Assembly (NCBI GenBank): GCA_005880915.1
Contig: VBIW01000038.1
Coordinates: forward strand, 96,208-160,207
Direction of reading: 5' to 3'
Source of the DNA: Chloroflexota bacterium
GTDB lineage: Bacteria > Chloroflexota > Dormibacteria > Dormibacterales > Dormibacteraceae
Length of the DNA: 64,000 nucleotides
Translations under genes and position numbers: made by a program
The notes under the pieces: generated by a model
What the model saw: the letters and a program-made list of their open reading frames with translations, nothing else
The model's database searches: none
What the model was told of the DNA's origin: nothing
Shown: positions 1 to 8,523 of the stretch, one piece after another
Layout of the letters: each line of letters begins with the position of its first letter
Numbering within the stretch: the first letter of the stretch is position 1

Positions 1-343
1 ACCGCTTGAGCACCTTGTCGAAGAGACGGAACGTGCCTCCGTAGACATCCTCCATGTAGACGACGTGGTCGCCGGGATCGAGCAGCAGCATCAGCGTGGT
101 CTCCGCGCCCAATCCAGATGAAAATGCCAGGCAGTGTCTCGCGTCTTCGAGCGCGGCGAGGCATTCCTCGAGCGCCTGCCGCGTCGGATTGCCCGACCGC
201 CCGTATTCGAAACCCTTGTGCTTGCCCACACCCTGCTGGGCGAACGTCGTCGCCATATGTATCGGCTGGACCACAGCGCCGGTGGCCGGATCAGGCCCCT
301 GACCGACATGCAGCGCGAGCGTCGAAAAACCCCAACGCTTCAC
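1..343 (-). CDS. metB: Cystathionine gamma-synthase/lyase-type PLP enzyme, N-terminal part
   Basis: The gene runs off the left edge, so only about 114 N-terminal residues are present. Reading the minus strand from GTG at 343 gives a protein starting VKRWGFSTLALHVGQ, followed by YGRSGNPTR and SSGLGAETTLMLLLDPGDHVV, which are hallmarks of the Cys/Met-metabolism PLP family (gamma-synthase, gamma-lyase). The enzyme would act in transsulfuration together with the cystathionine beta-synthase just upstream. The start codon and its purine-rich ribosome site (GGGGAGGTG) are formed by the last unit of a REP-like repeat, which is unusual. Synthase and lyase cannot be told apart from this fragment. Confidence 0.85.
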   Translation of the reverse strand, partial: MKRWGFSTLALHVGQGPDPATGAVVQPIHMATTFAQQGVGKHKGFEYGRSGNPTRQALEECLAALEDARHCLAFSSGLGAETTLMLLLDPGDHVVYMEDVYGGTFRLFDKVLKR

Positions 344-645
344 CTCCCCGCTCGCCGGGGAGGTCGGCTTCACCTCCCCGCTCGCCGCGGAGACCGGCTT
401 CACCTCCCCGCTCGCCGGGGAGGTCGGCGGCGCAGCCGCCGGGTGGGGCCGTTCATCTTTGCTCAACCGCTTCACCTCCCCGCTGGCCGGGGAGGATGGT
501 TTCACCTCCCCGCTCGCCGGGGAGGTCGGCGGCGCAGCCGCCGGGTGGGGACGCTCATCTTTGCTCAACCGCTCACCTCCCCGCTCGCCGGGGGCCGCGC
601 CCTGCGGGCACGGAGGGCGTGGGGACGTTCATCCTTGCTCAACCG
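339..645. repeat. REP-like palindromic repeat array (SPLAGE type)
   Basis: This 300-bp gap between two genes has no gene of its own. It holds about six copies of a 27-bp near-palindrome, CTTCACCTCCCCGCTCGCC plus GGGGAGGTC, at about 339, 369, 399, 470, 500 and 572. Three intervening blocks begin with GGCGGCGCAGCCGCCGGGTG and end with ATCTTTGCTCAACCG (427-469, 528-571, 596-645; the last is degenerate). In frame the repeat reads SPLAGE, as in REP elements of many GC-rich bacteria. The unequal spacing and palindromic units argue against CRISPR. The array lies downstream of cystathionine beta-synthase and runs into the metB start codon. Confidence 0.9.
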
Positions 646-646
646 C

Positions 647-2011
647 TCACCCCTGGCCGCGATGCGCGACGAATTCGAGCAGGTCGGCACGAGTGATGAC
701 CGCGATCGGCTTGTCGCCCTCGACCACGAGCACCGCCTGCTCGCCGCGGAGCAGAGGCTCGAACGCGTCGTCGAGCGAGGAGTCGACGGCGACCTGGCTC
801 ATCGGCGCGTCCATGGCCGCGGACACGGCGGTGGTCACCACGGCGGGGTCGCGATAGACGCGGTCGAGCAGGGAGCGCTCCTGGAGCGTGCCGACGACGC
901 CGTGGCCGTTCGAGTCCTCGACCACGGGCAGCTGCGAGATCCCATAGCGCTGCATCAGGTCGATCGCCTCACCCACTGACTTTCCAGCCTCGACGGTGAC
1001 GAGCTGCGGCAGCCCCTTGGGATGGGACGCGAGGACCTCGCGGATGCGCACAGCCCCGAGCCGCGCGAGGTAGCCGTTCTGGCGCATCCACTCGTCGTTG
1101 AAAAACTTGCTCAGGTAGTTGCGCCCCGTGTCCGGGAACAGGACCACGATCACCTCATCCGGACCTCGGTCCTGCGCGACGATCAACGCCGCCTGAAGCG
1201 CGAGGCCGGATGAACCGCCGACGAGGATGCCCTCCTCGCGCGCCAACCGGCGCGCGGCCGTGAACGACTGCTTGTCGGTGACCTGGACGATCTGGTCCAC
1301 GACGCTGATGTCCATCGTCCCCGGCATGAAGTCCTCGCCGACCCCTTCCACTTTGTACGGCGCGATGGGACCGGAATAGAGGGAGCCCTCAGGGTCGGCG
1401 CCGACGATGTGCACCGACGGCTTGCGCTCCTTCAGGTATCTGGCGACGCCGGTGATCGTCCCGCCCGTGCCCATACCGGCGACGAACACGTCGATGCGTC
1501 CCTCGGTCTGCTCCCAGATCTCCGGGCCGGTCGTCTGGTAATGCGCCTCGGGGTTGCGCGGGTTGAAGTACTGGTTTGGCTGAAAGGCGCCGGGGATCTC
1601 ACGCGCCAGGCGGTCGGCCACCGAGTAGTAGGACTGCGGCGATGAGCGTTCGACGTTGGTCGGGCAGATCACGACGTCGGCCCCATACGCCTTGAGCAGG
1701 CTGATCTTCTCCGCCGACATCTTGTCGGGCATGACGAAAACCATCTTGTAGCCCTTGATCGCAGCCACCATTGCCAGGCCGTGTCCGGTGTTCCCTGAGG
1801 TGGGCTCGATGATGGTGCCGCCTGGTCGCAGCTGCCCCGTCCGCTCGGCCTCCTCGACCATCGTCAGCCCGATGCGGTCCTTGACGCTGCCGCCGGGGTT
1901 GAGCTCCTCGAGCTTGGCCAGGATGGTGGGCCTGATTCCTGCTGTGACCTTGTGCAGGCGCACCAATGGGGTGTTCCCGACGAGGTCGAGAATGCTCTCG
2001 GAATATTTCAG
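647..2011 (-). CDS. cbs: Cystathionine beta-synthase with two CBS domains
   Basis: A PLP-dependent fold-type II enzyme joining homocysteine and serine into cystathionine (or O-acetylserine-type chemistry), in the cytoplasm. The N-terminal catalytic domain shows NTPLVRL, NPGGSVKDR with the PLP lysine, PTSGNTGHGLA and GMGTGGTITG. About 120 C-terminal residues form a pair of CBS (Bateman) domains that normally bind adenosyl ligands. The first ATG/GTG/TTG in frame (TTG at 1966) would cut the conserved DLVGNTP segment. The frame is closed by TAG upstream, and the only start-like codon before the domain is CTG at 2011 (LKYSESILDLVGNTPL), 9 nt after AAGGGG. I therefore place the start at this CTG. 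It is followed downstream by a metB-like gene, together forming a transsulfuration pair. Confidence 0.9.
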   Translation of the reverse strand: MKYSESILDLVGNTPLVRLHKVTAGIRPTILAKLEELNPGGSVKDRIGLTMVEEAERTGQLRPGGTIIEPTSGNTGHGLAMVAAIKGYKMVFVMPDKMSAEKISLLKAYGADVVICPTNVERSSPQSYYSVADRLAREIPGAFQPNQYFNPRNPEAHYQTTGPEIWEQTEGRIDVFVAGMGTGGTITGVARYLKERKPSVHIVGADPEGSLYSGPIAPYKVEGVGEDFMPGTMDISVVDQIVQVTDKQSFTAARRLAREEGILVGGSSGLALQAALIVAQDRGPDEVIVVLFPDTGRNYLSKFFNDEWMRQNGYLARLGAVRIREVLASHPKGLPQLVTVEAGKSVGEAIDLMQRYGISQLPVVEDSNGHGVVGTLQERSLLDRVYRDPAVVTTAVSAAMDAPMSQVAVDSSLDDAFEPLLRGEQAVLVVEGDKPIAVITRADLLEFVAHRGQG

Positions 2012-2060
2012 CTCACCGCACCCCTTCGGGCGATTCTAGCCCTGACATCACATCGATTCC

Positions 2061-2130
2061 GCCCCGTTGGCGCCACCGGACCTGAATCTGGGCGCTCGAA
2101 GGATGCCGCTGAATACAACGAGGCGAAATC
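2061..2130. repeat. Paired-hairpin 42-bp element, decayed copy (minus orientation)
   Basis: Two near-palindromic units, CCGCCCCGTTGGCGCC and GCTGAATACAACGAGGC, have their loop positions at 2070 and 2112, exactly 42 bp apart. The spacer (GAATCTGGGCGCTCGAAGGATGCC) resembles that of five other copies (12170, 16658, 31111, 33828, 44124). It lies about 13 bp after the ctaG stop codon. The first unit is the most diverged of the family. Confidence 0.6.
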
Positions 2131-2142
2131 GGGACGTTCGTC

Positions 2143-2931
2143 TCAGTGCGAAAGGACGTGGGCCCGGTCGGCCCGGTGCTCCGCGCCGAACCAGCGGAAG
2201 AAGATCACCATCGCGGCCACGGCCAGCGTGACCTTGCCGGCGACCATGAGCACGGCCCCAGCGATGGTCTGGTCGATGAGGGCGGTGAAGCCCGCGATCA
2301 GGCGCGGCGCATGCGTGTAGTACTCATAGAAGGGGACGCGCGAGAAGATCAGCGCGAGGGCTACGCCGTCCTGCGGCAGAGTCGCGAGAAGCATGTAGAC
2401 GAGCTTGGCGCCTGCTGACATCTCCCATCGAGCATGGCCCGAGGTCGCGTCGACGATCGGCCAGTAGAGAACCACCCCGGCGGCGATGAACGTCAGGTGC
2501 TCGATCACGTGCAGCCCCTCGTTGTGGAGCGTGGCGTCGTAAAGCGGCGGCAGGTGCCAGACCACCATGACGACGCCCGCTATCACCTGCGCGGGTATCG
2601 GCTCTGTGCTCGCGCGGACGCCCGGGACGCGAACCAGCCGCGAGACCATGCCGGGTGAAAGACCGAGCAGGAGGAGCGGCGGCGCGACAAAGGCGAGCAG
2701 GACGTGCTGGAGCATGTGGACGCTGTCCAGGTAAGAGTCGCTTAGCGGGTCAATGGGCGTCTCGAGCGCGACCCAGAGAGTGAACAGCCCCGCGAGAAAG
2801 TAGAGGGTGTGCTTGCGCTCGGCGTCGGCGGCCCCACTCGCCAGCCAGGCGTGACCGAAGTACAGCAGGACCAGGCCCGCGTACACGGTCAGGTCGAATG
2901 GCCACATCGTCAGGGGCCACCACGAAATCAC
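2143..2931 (-). CDS. ctaG: CtaG-type cytochrome c oxidase assembly membrane protein
   Basis: A 262-residue multi-pass membrane protein of the CtaG_Cox11/caa3 assembly family, which helps assemble or metallate terminal oxidases. About seven hydrophobic segments are visible. Diagnostic motifs are HMLQHVLLAFVAPPLLLLG near residue 75, VWHLPPLYD near 125 and HVIEHLTFI near 143, with the conserved histidines expected to bind copper. It is the last gene of a minus-strand group with VKOR, a thioredoxin-fold protein, a large membrane protein and a cupredoxin-like protein. The 31-bp gap from VKOR suggests the same transcript. Assignment to the family is firm, while the exact oxidase served is unknown. 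Confidence 0.9.
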   Translation of the reverse strand: MISWWPLTMWPFDLTVYAGLVLLYFGHAWLASGAADAERKHTLYFLAGLFTLWVALETPIDPLSDSYLDSVHMLQHVLLAFVAPPLLLLGLSPGMVSRLVRVPGVRASTEPIPAQVIAGVVMVVWHLPPLYDATLHNEGLHVIEHLTFIAAGVVLYWPIVDATSGHARWEMSAGAKLVYMLLATLPQDGVALALIFSRVPFYEYYTHAPRLIAGFTALIDQTIAGAVLMVAGKVTLAVAAMVIFFRWFGAEHRADRAHVLSH

Positions 2932-2962
2932 GGCGTAGCCTCGGATTTCGTGGAGATTCTGA

Positions 2963-3379
2963 TCACGCCCTGACCGTATCCCTCGCCGGCCACAACGTCA
3001 CGGTGATCAATACGATCGCGACCACCAGGACATGCGCCGCCGTGCACCACAGGCACAGCGCACCCACGCGCACGATCTCGATGAAGACCAGGTAGACGAC
3101 AGTCACGAGTCCAATCCCCGCCCAAACGAGATGCACCCAGTGCAAGGGGCGCGTCCACAACACCGCGCTGACGCCGAACCACGCGACGCCCGCGGCCGAC
3201 GTCGGCACCGGGAGCCCCGCGATGAGCGCGTAGGGGCTGGCGAGCACCGCCTCGCAGTTGATAGGTCCAGTTACCGGACATCCGGGCACGAAGCCCGCGT
3301 AGTGGAGAACGGTGAGGTAGATCGAAACCCCGACTCCCGCCAGGCCGGCGAGAATCGCAAACAGCTGCACCCGCGACAT
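2963..3379 (-). CDS. Vitamin K epoxide reductase (VKOR) family protein
   Basis: A 138-residue, four-helix integral membrane protein that reoxidises periplasmic-type disulfide catalysts by passing electrons to quinone. The loop cysteine pair is at about residues 34 and 42 (GCPVTGPINC), and the active-site CLWC is at 109-112, as in bacterial VKORs. There is no fused thioredoxin domain. The adjacent upstream gene encodes a CPYC thioredoxin-fold protein whose stop codon shares one base with this ATG (TAATG), so the partner is probably supplied in trans. Together they make a plausible disulfide-forming pair in the cell envelope. Confidence 0.92.
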   Translation of the reverse strand: MSRVQLFAILAGLAGVGVSIYLTVLHYAGFVPGCPVTGPINCEAVLASPYALIAGLPVPTSAAGVAWFGVSAVLWTRPLHWVHLVWAGIGLVTVVYLVFIEIVRVGALCLWCTAAHVLVVAIVLITVTLWPARDTVRA

Positions 3380-4227
3380 TACTTCAGGTTCTTTTCAAGG
3401 CTCTGGATCGTGGCGCTCGAGCACACCTCGGCCGGCTTGTCGCCGGTGACCTTGCACACGGCGGCGGTGATCAGGTTGGCCGAGCCGAGGATCGCTTTGG
3501 CCTGCGTCGAGTCGGCCTGCTTGAGCACGTCAGCGACAGCGAGCCAGCTCATGCCGCCGATTGCGTCGGGCGAGTACATCGCGCCGGTGGCCACGTACTT
3601 GTTGGCGAAGTCGATGAATGGGATCGTGCCCCCCGAGTCGTAGCTGCTGACGAGCTGCTGTTCCGCGGCCGTCGGCGATTGGAGCGGTTTCTGGTCGCGG
3701 TCCGTGGTCTCGACCGCGCGGAAGTCGACGTACTGGCTGGTGTAGCTCGCGCTGCGGAATGTGAAGGTCTTCGTGTCTGGAAATGCATCGGTTGAGGACG
3801 AGGTCGTGGTTTGCAGGCCGGAAAAGCTGCCGAAACGCGACAGGGCGATGATCAGCGGCCACCGCTGCGCCGCGCAGTAGGGGCAGAACTCTGCGCCGTA
3901 GTAGAAGACCTCGGGCTTTCCCGTCGAGCCGGCGAGGGTTGTGCCCGAGATGGGCTTGACCAGGTTGGTGGCCGTGCCCTGGCCGACGGCGTCCAACTCC
4001 GAGGCCGGCAGGCTCGTGATCGTGGAGACGATCTGCGCCGTCGCGCTCGGGTTTGGCGGCGGCGTGGGAAGCGGCGTGATGTACCAGCGATAGAGCAGGA
4101 AGGCGGCAACGAGCACGGCGAGCCCCGCGACGACCGCCGCCGGCATGACCCACGACGGGGTCCCCGCCACCGGCTTGCGGACGGGGGTGCGCGAGGCCAC
4201 TTTGCGCACCGGGCGCTTCGCGCTCAT
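3379..4227 (-). CDS. DUF929-type membrane-anchored thioredoxin-fold protein (CPYC)
   Basis: A 282-residue protein starting [10 protein letters not shown] basic N-terminus of about 30 residues is followed by one membrane anchor (about 30-50) and a Pro/Thr-rich linker. A thioredoxin-like domain follows with [13 protein letters not shown] at about residues 110-120, matching the DUF929 family. The C-terminal part carries further cysteines (AAVCKV, AEVCSS) that could form a structural disulfide. The start is set by a TGATG overlap with the upstream gene, and the end overlaps VKOR by one base. The likely role is an extracytoplasmic disulfide oxidase or reductase working with VKOR, inferred from motif and neighbours. 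The reading frame stays open far upstream but overlaps the membrane protein gene. Confidence 0.85.
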   Translation of the reverse strand: MSAKRPVRKVASRTPVRKPVAGTPSWVMPAAVVAGLAVLVAAFLLYRWYITPLPTPPPNPSATAQIVSTITSLPASELDAVGQGTATNLVKPISGTTLAGSTGKPEVFYYGAEFCPYCAAQRWPLIIALSRFGSFSGLQTTTSSSTDAFPDTKTFTFRSASYTSQYVDFRAVETTDRDQKPLQSPTAAEQQLVSSYDSGGTIPFIDFANKYVATGAMYSPDAIGGMSWLAVADVLKQADSTQAKAILGSANLITAAVCKVTGDKPAEVCSSATIQSLEKNLK

Positions 4228-5621
4228 CAGCCGCCCTTGGTAATGGGCTGAGCCAGGATCCAAAGGCTCGTCATCGTGTACATGACCATCAGTAAAAGCA
4301 TGGGGTACTGGCTCAGCAGCGCGCGCTGGGCTGTCCGGAACCGCTCTCCCGCGCGCAGGTGGGAAAGGAACACGGCGACGATGTGACCGAGCACTATCAG
4401 CACGATCTGCGCGTACCAGACCGTCGCGGCCTGGGCCAGCGCAAAGCTGGGTTTGAAGCTCGCGACCGCCGGCCACAGGTGCCACCCCTTCTGCAGCGGA
4501 TCGTTGAGCAGCGGGACGATGAACTGCGACTGCACGACCACGTAGCTGTAGTTGTGCGCGGCGTTGTAGACGAGCGCGATCGGCACGAGGGTCAGCGCGA
4601 AAAGAGAGATCGTGGTTTTCGCATCGACCTTGCGGCGGCCGAAGTAGATGACGGCTTCCATGACTGCCATGAAGATGAGAAGGAACGCGACGGTGAGGAG
4701 GACGAGCCCGGTGGTGCGGATGAAGAACAGGCCAAATGGTCCGAGGGGCGCCCAGATCGGCGCCAACGTAGCCGTGAAGTCCTGCCACGTCGGCGTCGCT
4801 GAGATCCCATCGAAGGCAAGCGTGCTCAACATCAAGATCACGAAGAGCACCCGGTCCCATCCCGTGCCAATGGGTTCGAGCAGCCCCACGCCCCACGGCC
4901 TTACGTAGACGGCGCGGAACTTTCCGCTCTGGTCACGTTCGCCTTCGATCGGGCCGAACCTGCCCACGATGCTGAATAGCACGGTGAAGGCCTCGCAGTG
5001 CTCGAGCCATTCGTCTCGCCCGAAGAAAAACATGCCCGCCAGAGTGATGACCGTGTAAGCGATGGCGGCGAGCGCAACGATCGTCGGCCGGCTCGCCATG
5101 CCGCTGGTCAGCTCCAGACACGCGAAGACGAAGTAGGCCACGGCGGCCGGCCACAGGCCCACGTCCCGAAGCTTCCGGCGCGGCGTGACGACGATTACCC
5201 GAGTGACCGCGTCGAAGATCGCAGTCCAGGGGTTCAGGAGATACCAGAGATTGCCGACGAGCCCGGACAGGATCACGGTGACCGCCCAGAAGAAGATCCA
5301 GACCACGTATTCGGCGGGGTTGTAGAAGGCCGTGGTCGAGCCGAAGAAGCCACTGATGACGACGATCAGCAGGGCGAGGATGCCGATCGATCCTCCGATG
5401 CGCCGAGGCCATGGCGAGCGCGCGATGGGCAAGAGCCACGGCACCGCGCGCCGCGGATAGGCCGTTGCCTGTTCCCCGACCCTGTCGCCGGCGAACAGGA
5501 CCACCAAGATAAAGGACAGAAACACGACTCCCCCTGCTGCGTACAGGTAGAGCGCCAGCGAGATGGGCAGGTCGAAGCGCTGCCCGAAGCCGTGGAGAAG
5601 GATGTGGGCGGCCGCGATCAC
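4227..5621 (-). CDS. Large multi-pass membrane protein (resembles proteins annotated as fenitrothion hydrolase)
   Basis: About 464 residues with roughly 12 hydrophobic segments and no soluble domain. The N-terminus ([18 protein letters not shown]) and the aromatic, Asn/Pro-containing segment [14 protein letters not shown] resemble an actinobacterial membrane family often labelled fenitrothion hydrolase. That label is a weak annotation and says little about physiology. GTG at 5621 overlaps the preceding stop codon (GTGA), which fixes the start, and the gene ends in a TGATG overlap with the thioredoxin-fold gene. Its constant place among cupredoxin, VKOR and CtaG genes suggests a role in envelope redox or copper handling, by inference only. 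Confidence 0.75.
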   Translation of the reverse strand: MIAAAHILLHGFGQRFDLPISLALYLYAAGGVVFLSFILVVLFAGDRVGEQATAYPRRAVPWLLPIARSPWPRRIGGSIGILALLIVVISGFFGSTTAFYNPAEYVVWIFFWAVTVILSGLVGNLWYLLNPWTAIFDAVTRVIVVTPRRKLRDVGLWPAAVAYFVFACLELTSGMASRPTIVALAAIAYTVITLAGMFFFGRDEWLEHCEAFTVLFSIVGRFGPIEGERDQSGKFRAVYVRPWGVGLLEPIGTGWDRVLFVILMLSTLAFDGISATPTWQDFTATLAPIWAPLGPFGLFFIRTTGLVLLTVAFLLIFMAVMEAVIYFGRRKVDAKTTISLFALTLVPIALVYNAAHNYSYVVVQSQFIVPLLNDPLQKGWHLWPAVASFKPSFALAQAATVWYAQIVLIVLGHIVAVFLSHLRAGERFRTAQRALLSQYPMLLLMVMYTMTSLWILAQPITKGG

Positions 5622-5977
5622 GGACTGACCTCGAGCGAGCCCAGGCCGGTGCTGGTCAACTCCCACTCGATGTCGCAGCTGCAGGTCTTGTCGGCCTTGA
5701 AAGTGTGGCTCACGGTCTGGCCCGCCTTGACCTCGAAGTGGATGTCGTAGTTGTGCAGATGCACCTCGCCGTCCTGGTCACTCGTGACGTTGATCGTGAT
5801 GGTGTCGTTCTGGTGGGCCTTCAGGGTGTTGGGCGACATCTTGCTCGCCGCCGTCACGGTGACGTTGAAGGTCAGGTTCTGGCCGCCCTTGTGCGTGTTC
5901 GAATAGATCAGGATTCCCCCGGCGACGAAGAACGCGACGACGAGCGCGAGGAAGACAAGCGCGCGGGTCCGATTCAC
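5618..5977 (-). CDS. Cupredoxin-like membrane-anchored protein
   Basis: About 119 residues: one N-terminal membrane helix (ALVFLALVVAFFVAGGILIY) followed by a beta-rich domain with ITINVTSDQDGEVHLHNYDIHF and GQTVSHTFKA, the pattern of cupredoxin_1/EfeO-like domains. Histidines in HLHNYDIH and an odd CSC motif near the C-terminus might bind a metal, but the classic His-Cys-His-Met set is not obvious. GTG at 5977 is chosen because it puts the helix at the N-terminus, and a TTG at 6004 is also possible. It is the first gene of the redox operon and overlaps the next by GTGA. An inverted repeat GAAACG-AG-CGTTTC lies directly upstream. Confidence 0.75.
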   Translation of the reverse strand: MNRTRALVFLALVVAFFVAGGILIYSNTHKGGQNLTFNVTVTAASKMSPNTLKAHQNDTITINVTSDQDGEVHLHNYDIHFEVKAGQTVSHTFKADKTCSCDIEWELTSTGLGSLEVSP

Positions 5978-5984
5978 GTCGATT

Positions 5985-6057
5985 GAAACGAGCGTTTCGC
6001 GCAAAGCGCGCGTCTGAAAGCGAGCTCAGTGGCTCGTTTTGCGCAGAATGCGCGAAA
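5985..6057. promoter_or_regulatory. Inverted repeats upstream of the redox operon
   Basis: GAAACG-AG-CGTTTC (5985-5998) is a perfect 6+6 inverted repeat. A larger one, TTTCGCGCA (5995-6003) with TGCGCGAAA (6049-6057), encloses a small hairpin CGAGC-TCAGTG-GCTCG followed by TTTT. These could be operator sites for the divergently oriented upstream end of the cupredoxin operon. No regulator can be assigned. Confidence 0.4.
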
Positions 6058-6089
6058 TTGAAGTCCCATTCGTGCCGGGAACTTCGATC

Positions 6090-7196
6090 CTAGCCGGACT
6101 GCGCGGCCCGCCAGTCTTTCCAGTCCGCGCGCAGGCGGCGCGCCATCCGCGTCGCCGCGTCACGCAGCCAGCCCTGCTTGCGCCTGGCGAGGTCGATCCC
6201 GATCGTCCTGGCCGCGCCACGGGTCCCCAGGTGGATGTTGGCCGCCTCCCACCCCATGGCCTTGAGCAACCGCCCCTCGTCGCGCCTTTTCGGCAGCTCG
6301 GCGAGCAGGACGCCGCTGCAGTCCGGCGACAGCCGGCGCATAAGCCATCCCTCGCGCACGTCCAACAGAGGGTCGGGACACCGGACCGCCTGGCCTATCA
6401 GGTCGAGGTAGTTGATCCGCTCGCTCCCATGGGCCGGATGCGCCCACTCCCATGCCGAAGGAACGAGCGCCTTCGCCTCGTGGGCGATCAGGCCGCTGTT
6501 CCAGGTCGCCATCGCGACCAGCCGCTCCAGCCCCAGGCTGCCCAGGCCCGCGCGTCGCCGGGCGAATCGGACGGCGTTTGCCCCATCGGGCAAGCGCTGC
6601 AAGAGCAGCTCCTGTGTCTTGGAGGGAAGGGGGCCTCGGGCCGTGGGAAGGCCGGACATGCGCGACCAGAAGCTGACGGGGTCGCGCAACCGCCCGCCGG
6701 CCAGCCTGCGCAGCCACCGGTCGTTCTCGGCGAGGACCATCGGCCGCCCGCCTACCTTTAAGGACGACGAGTATCCATTGAGGATGGCCGCGCACGCCTC
6801 CTTCAGGTTGATCGCCAGGTGGCCCTCGGCCGCGGCCAGCCCGGCGCTCGTGGCGAGGCGGACCAGGTCGACCGTGTAAGGAAGGTTGGTGGCCTCGTCG
6901 AAGTCGTTGACGCCCCAGATCAGGCGACCCTCCACGTCTCGCCACGTGCCGTAGTTCTCCACGTGCAGGTCGCCGACGGCGAGGACCCTCGGCGCCTCTG
7001 CGACCTCGGGAAGCTCTTCCGACCAGAGCTCGGCCCATCTATAGAAGGTCGCGCGAAGGAAGCTGAAGGTGTCGGCCGCCATCTGCTCGTGCTTGTAGGC
7101 GAGGTCGTCGCGGCGCAGACGGAGCCGCTGGCCGAGCCAGCGCTCGAAGCTACGGGTCGCGTCTGCTATGTCAGTGGCCACAACACGCGCGCTCAT
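6090..7196 (-). CDS. DUF2252 family protein
   Basis: A 368-residue cytoplasmic protein of the DUF2252 family, recognised by GDLHVENYGTWRD near residue 95 and WGVNDFDEA near 115. These resemble the catalytic and Mg-binding loops of aminoglycoside-phosphotransferase-like kinases, so an atypical kinase fold is plausible. The function of the family is not established. The gene is monocistronic or loosely linked to the ion channel behind it (35-bp gap), both on the minus strand. ATG at 7196 begins MSARVV. Confidence 0.85.
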   Translation of the reverse strand: MSARVVATDIADATRSFERWLGQRLRLRRDDLAYKHEQMAADTFSFLRATFYRWAELWSEELPEVAEAPRVLAVGDLHVENYGTWRDVEGRLIWGVNDFDEATNLPYTVDLVRLATSAGLAAAEGHLAINLKEACAAILNGYSSSLKVGGRPMVLAENDRWLRRLAGGRLRDPVSFWSRMSGLPTARGPLPSKTQELLLQRLPDGANAVRFARRRAGLGSLGLERLVAMATWNSGLIAHEAKALVPSAWEWAHPAHGSERINYLDLIGQAVRCPDPLLDVREGWLMRRLSPDCSGVLLAELPKRRDEGRLLKAMGWEAANIHLGTRGAARTIGIDLARRKQGWLRDAATRMARRLRADWKDWRAAQSG

Positions 7197-7231
7197 TGTC
7201 GGGCGCGCGACGCGAAGTTAGCGGTCGCGCA

Positions 7232-8326
7232 TCAACGGAGCGACTCGCCGGGTGCCGAACCCTCCCACGCGGTCGTCTCCCAGTTGTCCTTGCGGCCGTC
7301 CAGCGGCAGCCACGGTGGAAGTTCCATCAGCAGCTCCTGGGCGAGGGCGTAGGAGTAAGGCTCATACCCTTTACGAAGCTGCGTGAGCCGCTCGCGAAAG
7401 GTGGCGAAGTCGACCACGCCGGCGTCGGCGCGAACCAGGTCGTCGTACACGGCCTGCACCTCGGCGTCGGAGAGTCGCTCGGGCGCATCGAAACGAGGCG
7501 CGGCCTGCAAGACCTGGCTCAAGTCGCCCAGCGCGTGACGCCCGATGGCGTAGAGGCGCCGCGCCGACCACGTCCGGCCCTCGGCCTTGGCGGCGAGCCA
7601 GGCGGAAGCCAGGTCCAGCATGCATGTCAGGGCGGCCAGCCAGGACTGGTTTTCGTGCTGGGAACGGAAGTAGCACAGCACCTGGTAGGAAAGATGGCTT
7701 TCGAGGAGCTCGGCCGTCCATTGCTCCCACTGGTTGATGAGCGGGCGAAGCTCATCCGTCGCGCCGGCCTGGACTGCGCGGCGAAACAGGTCGCCCGCGC
7801 TCGGCGGAGAGCCCGCCCACTCGTCCAGCATCGAGATCGCGGTCTCGCGCCGGGAGAAGCCCTGGTACAGGATCGGCAGATAGGAGATGACGACCGCGAG
7901 GAAACCGAAGCCGGTGCCGGCCTCGACCACCGTGACGAAACGCGCGAGGTCTGTCCTGGGCACGAAGTCGCCGATGCCGAGCGTCGTGAAGCTCGTGCCG
8001 CTGACGTACAGGTTGCCGAACGCCGAGAGGTCCGGGTCGAAGTTGGCCGCCCAGAGCATGAGCCCAAACCCGGCTATCAGGACGATGCCCCACAGGACGA
8101 TCAAGATCAAAAGCGAGAGCGGCCCATAGACGCTGAGGTAGCTCTCGCGGCGGTCGCCGAGCGGCATGCGCCGGGCGATCGCGGCCCAGGGTTTCCAGCT
8201 CAGCCGGTAGAAGACCTTGGAAAACCGGACTCCTGTGACGCGACGTGGGAGGATGATCGTCTCGAAGGCGTCGCGCCACACAACCGCGACCAGAACCACG
8301 CCAACCAGGGCCGCAGCGATCTGCAT
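7232..8326 (-). CDS. Two-TM potassium-channel-like protein with large cytoplasmic domain
   Basis: 364 residues. A first helix lies at 1-16, further hydrophobic segments around 70-95, and a pore loop with TTLGIGDFVP near residue 118. This corresponds to the K+-channel filter TTxGYGDxxP with Ile replacing Tyr. A last helix (about 135-155) precedes roughly 200 soluble residues with AGSPPSAGDLF, ESHLSYQVLCYFRSQHEN and LDLASAWL. The same architecture and C-terminal motifs recur in the paralogue at 62146-63264. Ion selectivity cannot be inferred because the filter is non-canonical. The start is a CAT-complement ATG at 8326 placing the helix at the N-terminus. Confidence 0.8.
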   Translation of the reverse strand: MQIAAALVGVVLVAVVWRDAFETIILPRRVTGVRFSKVFYRLSWKPWAAIARRMPLGDRRESYLSVYGPLSLLILIVLWGIVLIAGFGLMLWAANFDPDLSAFGNLYVSGTSFTTLGIGDFVPRTDLARFVTVVEAGTGFGFLAVVISYLPILYQGFSRRETAISMLDEWAGSPPSAGDLFRRAVQAGATDELRPLINQWEQWTAELLESHLSYQVLCYFRSQHENQSWLAALTCMLDLASAWLAAKAEGRTWSARRLYAIGRHALGDLSQVLQAAPRFDAPERLSDAEVQAVYDDLVRADAGVVDFATFRERLTQLRKGYEPYSYALAQELLMELPPWLPLDGRKDNWETTAWEGSAPGESLR

Positions 8327-8387
8327 CGGGTGATCAAACCACTCCGTTGGGCTCGAAATTCATCCGATCCGGCCGTTTCGAGGCGAC

Positions 8388-8417
8388 TTGACATGTAAAC
8401 GGGCTGGGCAACACAAT
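8388..8417 (+). promoter_or_regulatory. Candidate sigma-70 promoter of the sugar importer
   Basis: TTGACA (8388-8393) and CACAAT (8412-8417) are separated by 18 bp, about 105 bp ahead of the binding-protein gene. The -35 box is perfect, and the -10 box matches 4 of 6 positions. A long 5' leader would result. Confidence 0.5.
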
Positions 8418-8523
8418 GCAGCCAGCCAGAAGGGCTGCTGGAGTAAATCCTGCTGTCGGCGCACTCTCGCCCCGGGGGAGGAACGGGAAGAAGGCGGCGG
8501 GAAGTCATCTAAGAGGTATGCGC

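Noticed and set aside
339..645. Possible CRISPR array in the repeat block
   Set aside because: Units are palindromic, unevenly spaced and separated by another repeated sequence instead of unique spacers, and no cas genes are near. It fits REP elements.
4228..4896. Upstream extension of the thioredoxin-fold protein frame
   Set aside because: It overlaps the membrane protein gene out of frame. The TGATG junction gives a normal anchored protein.
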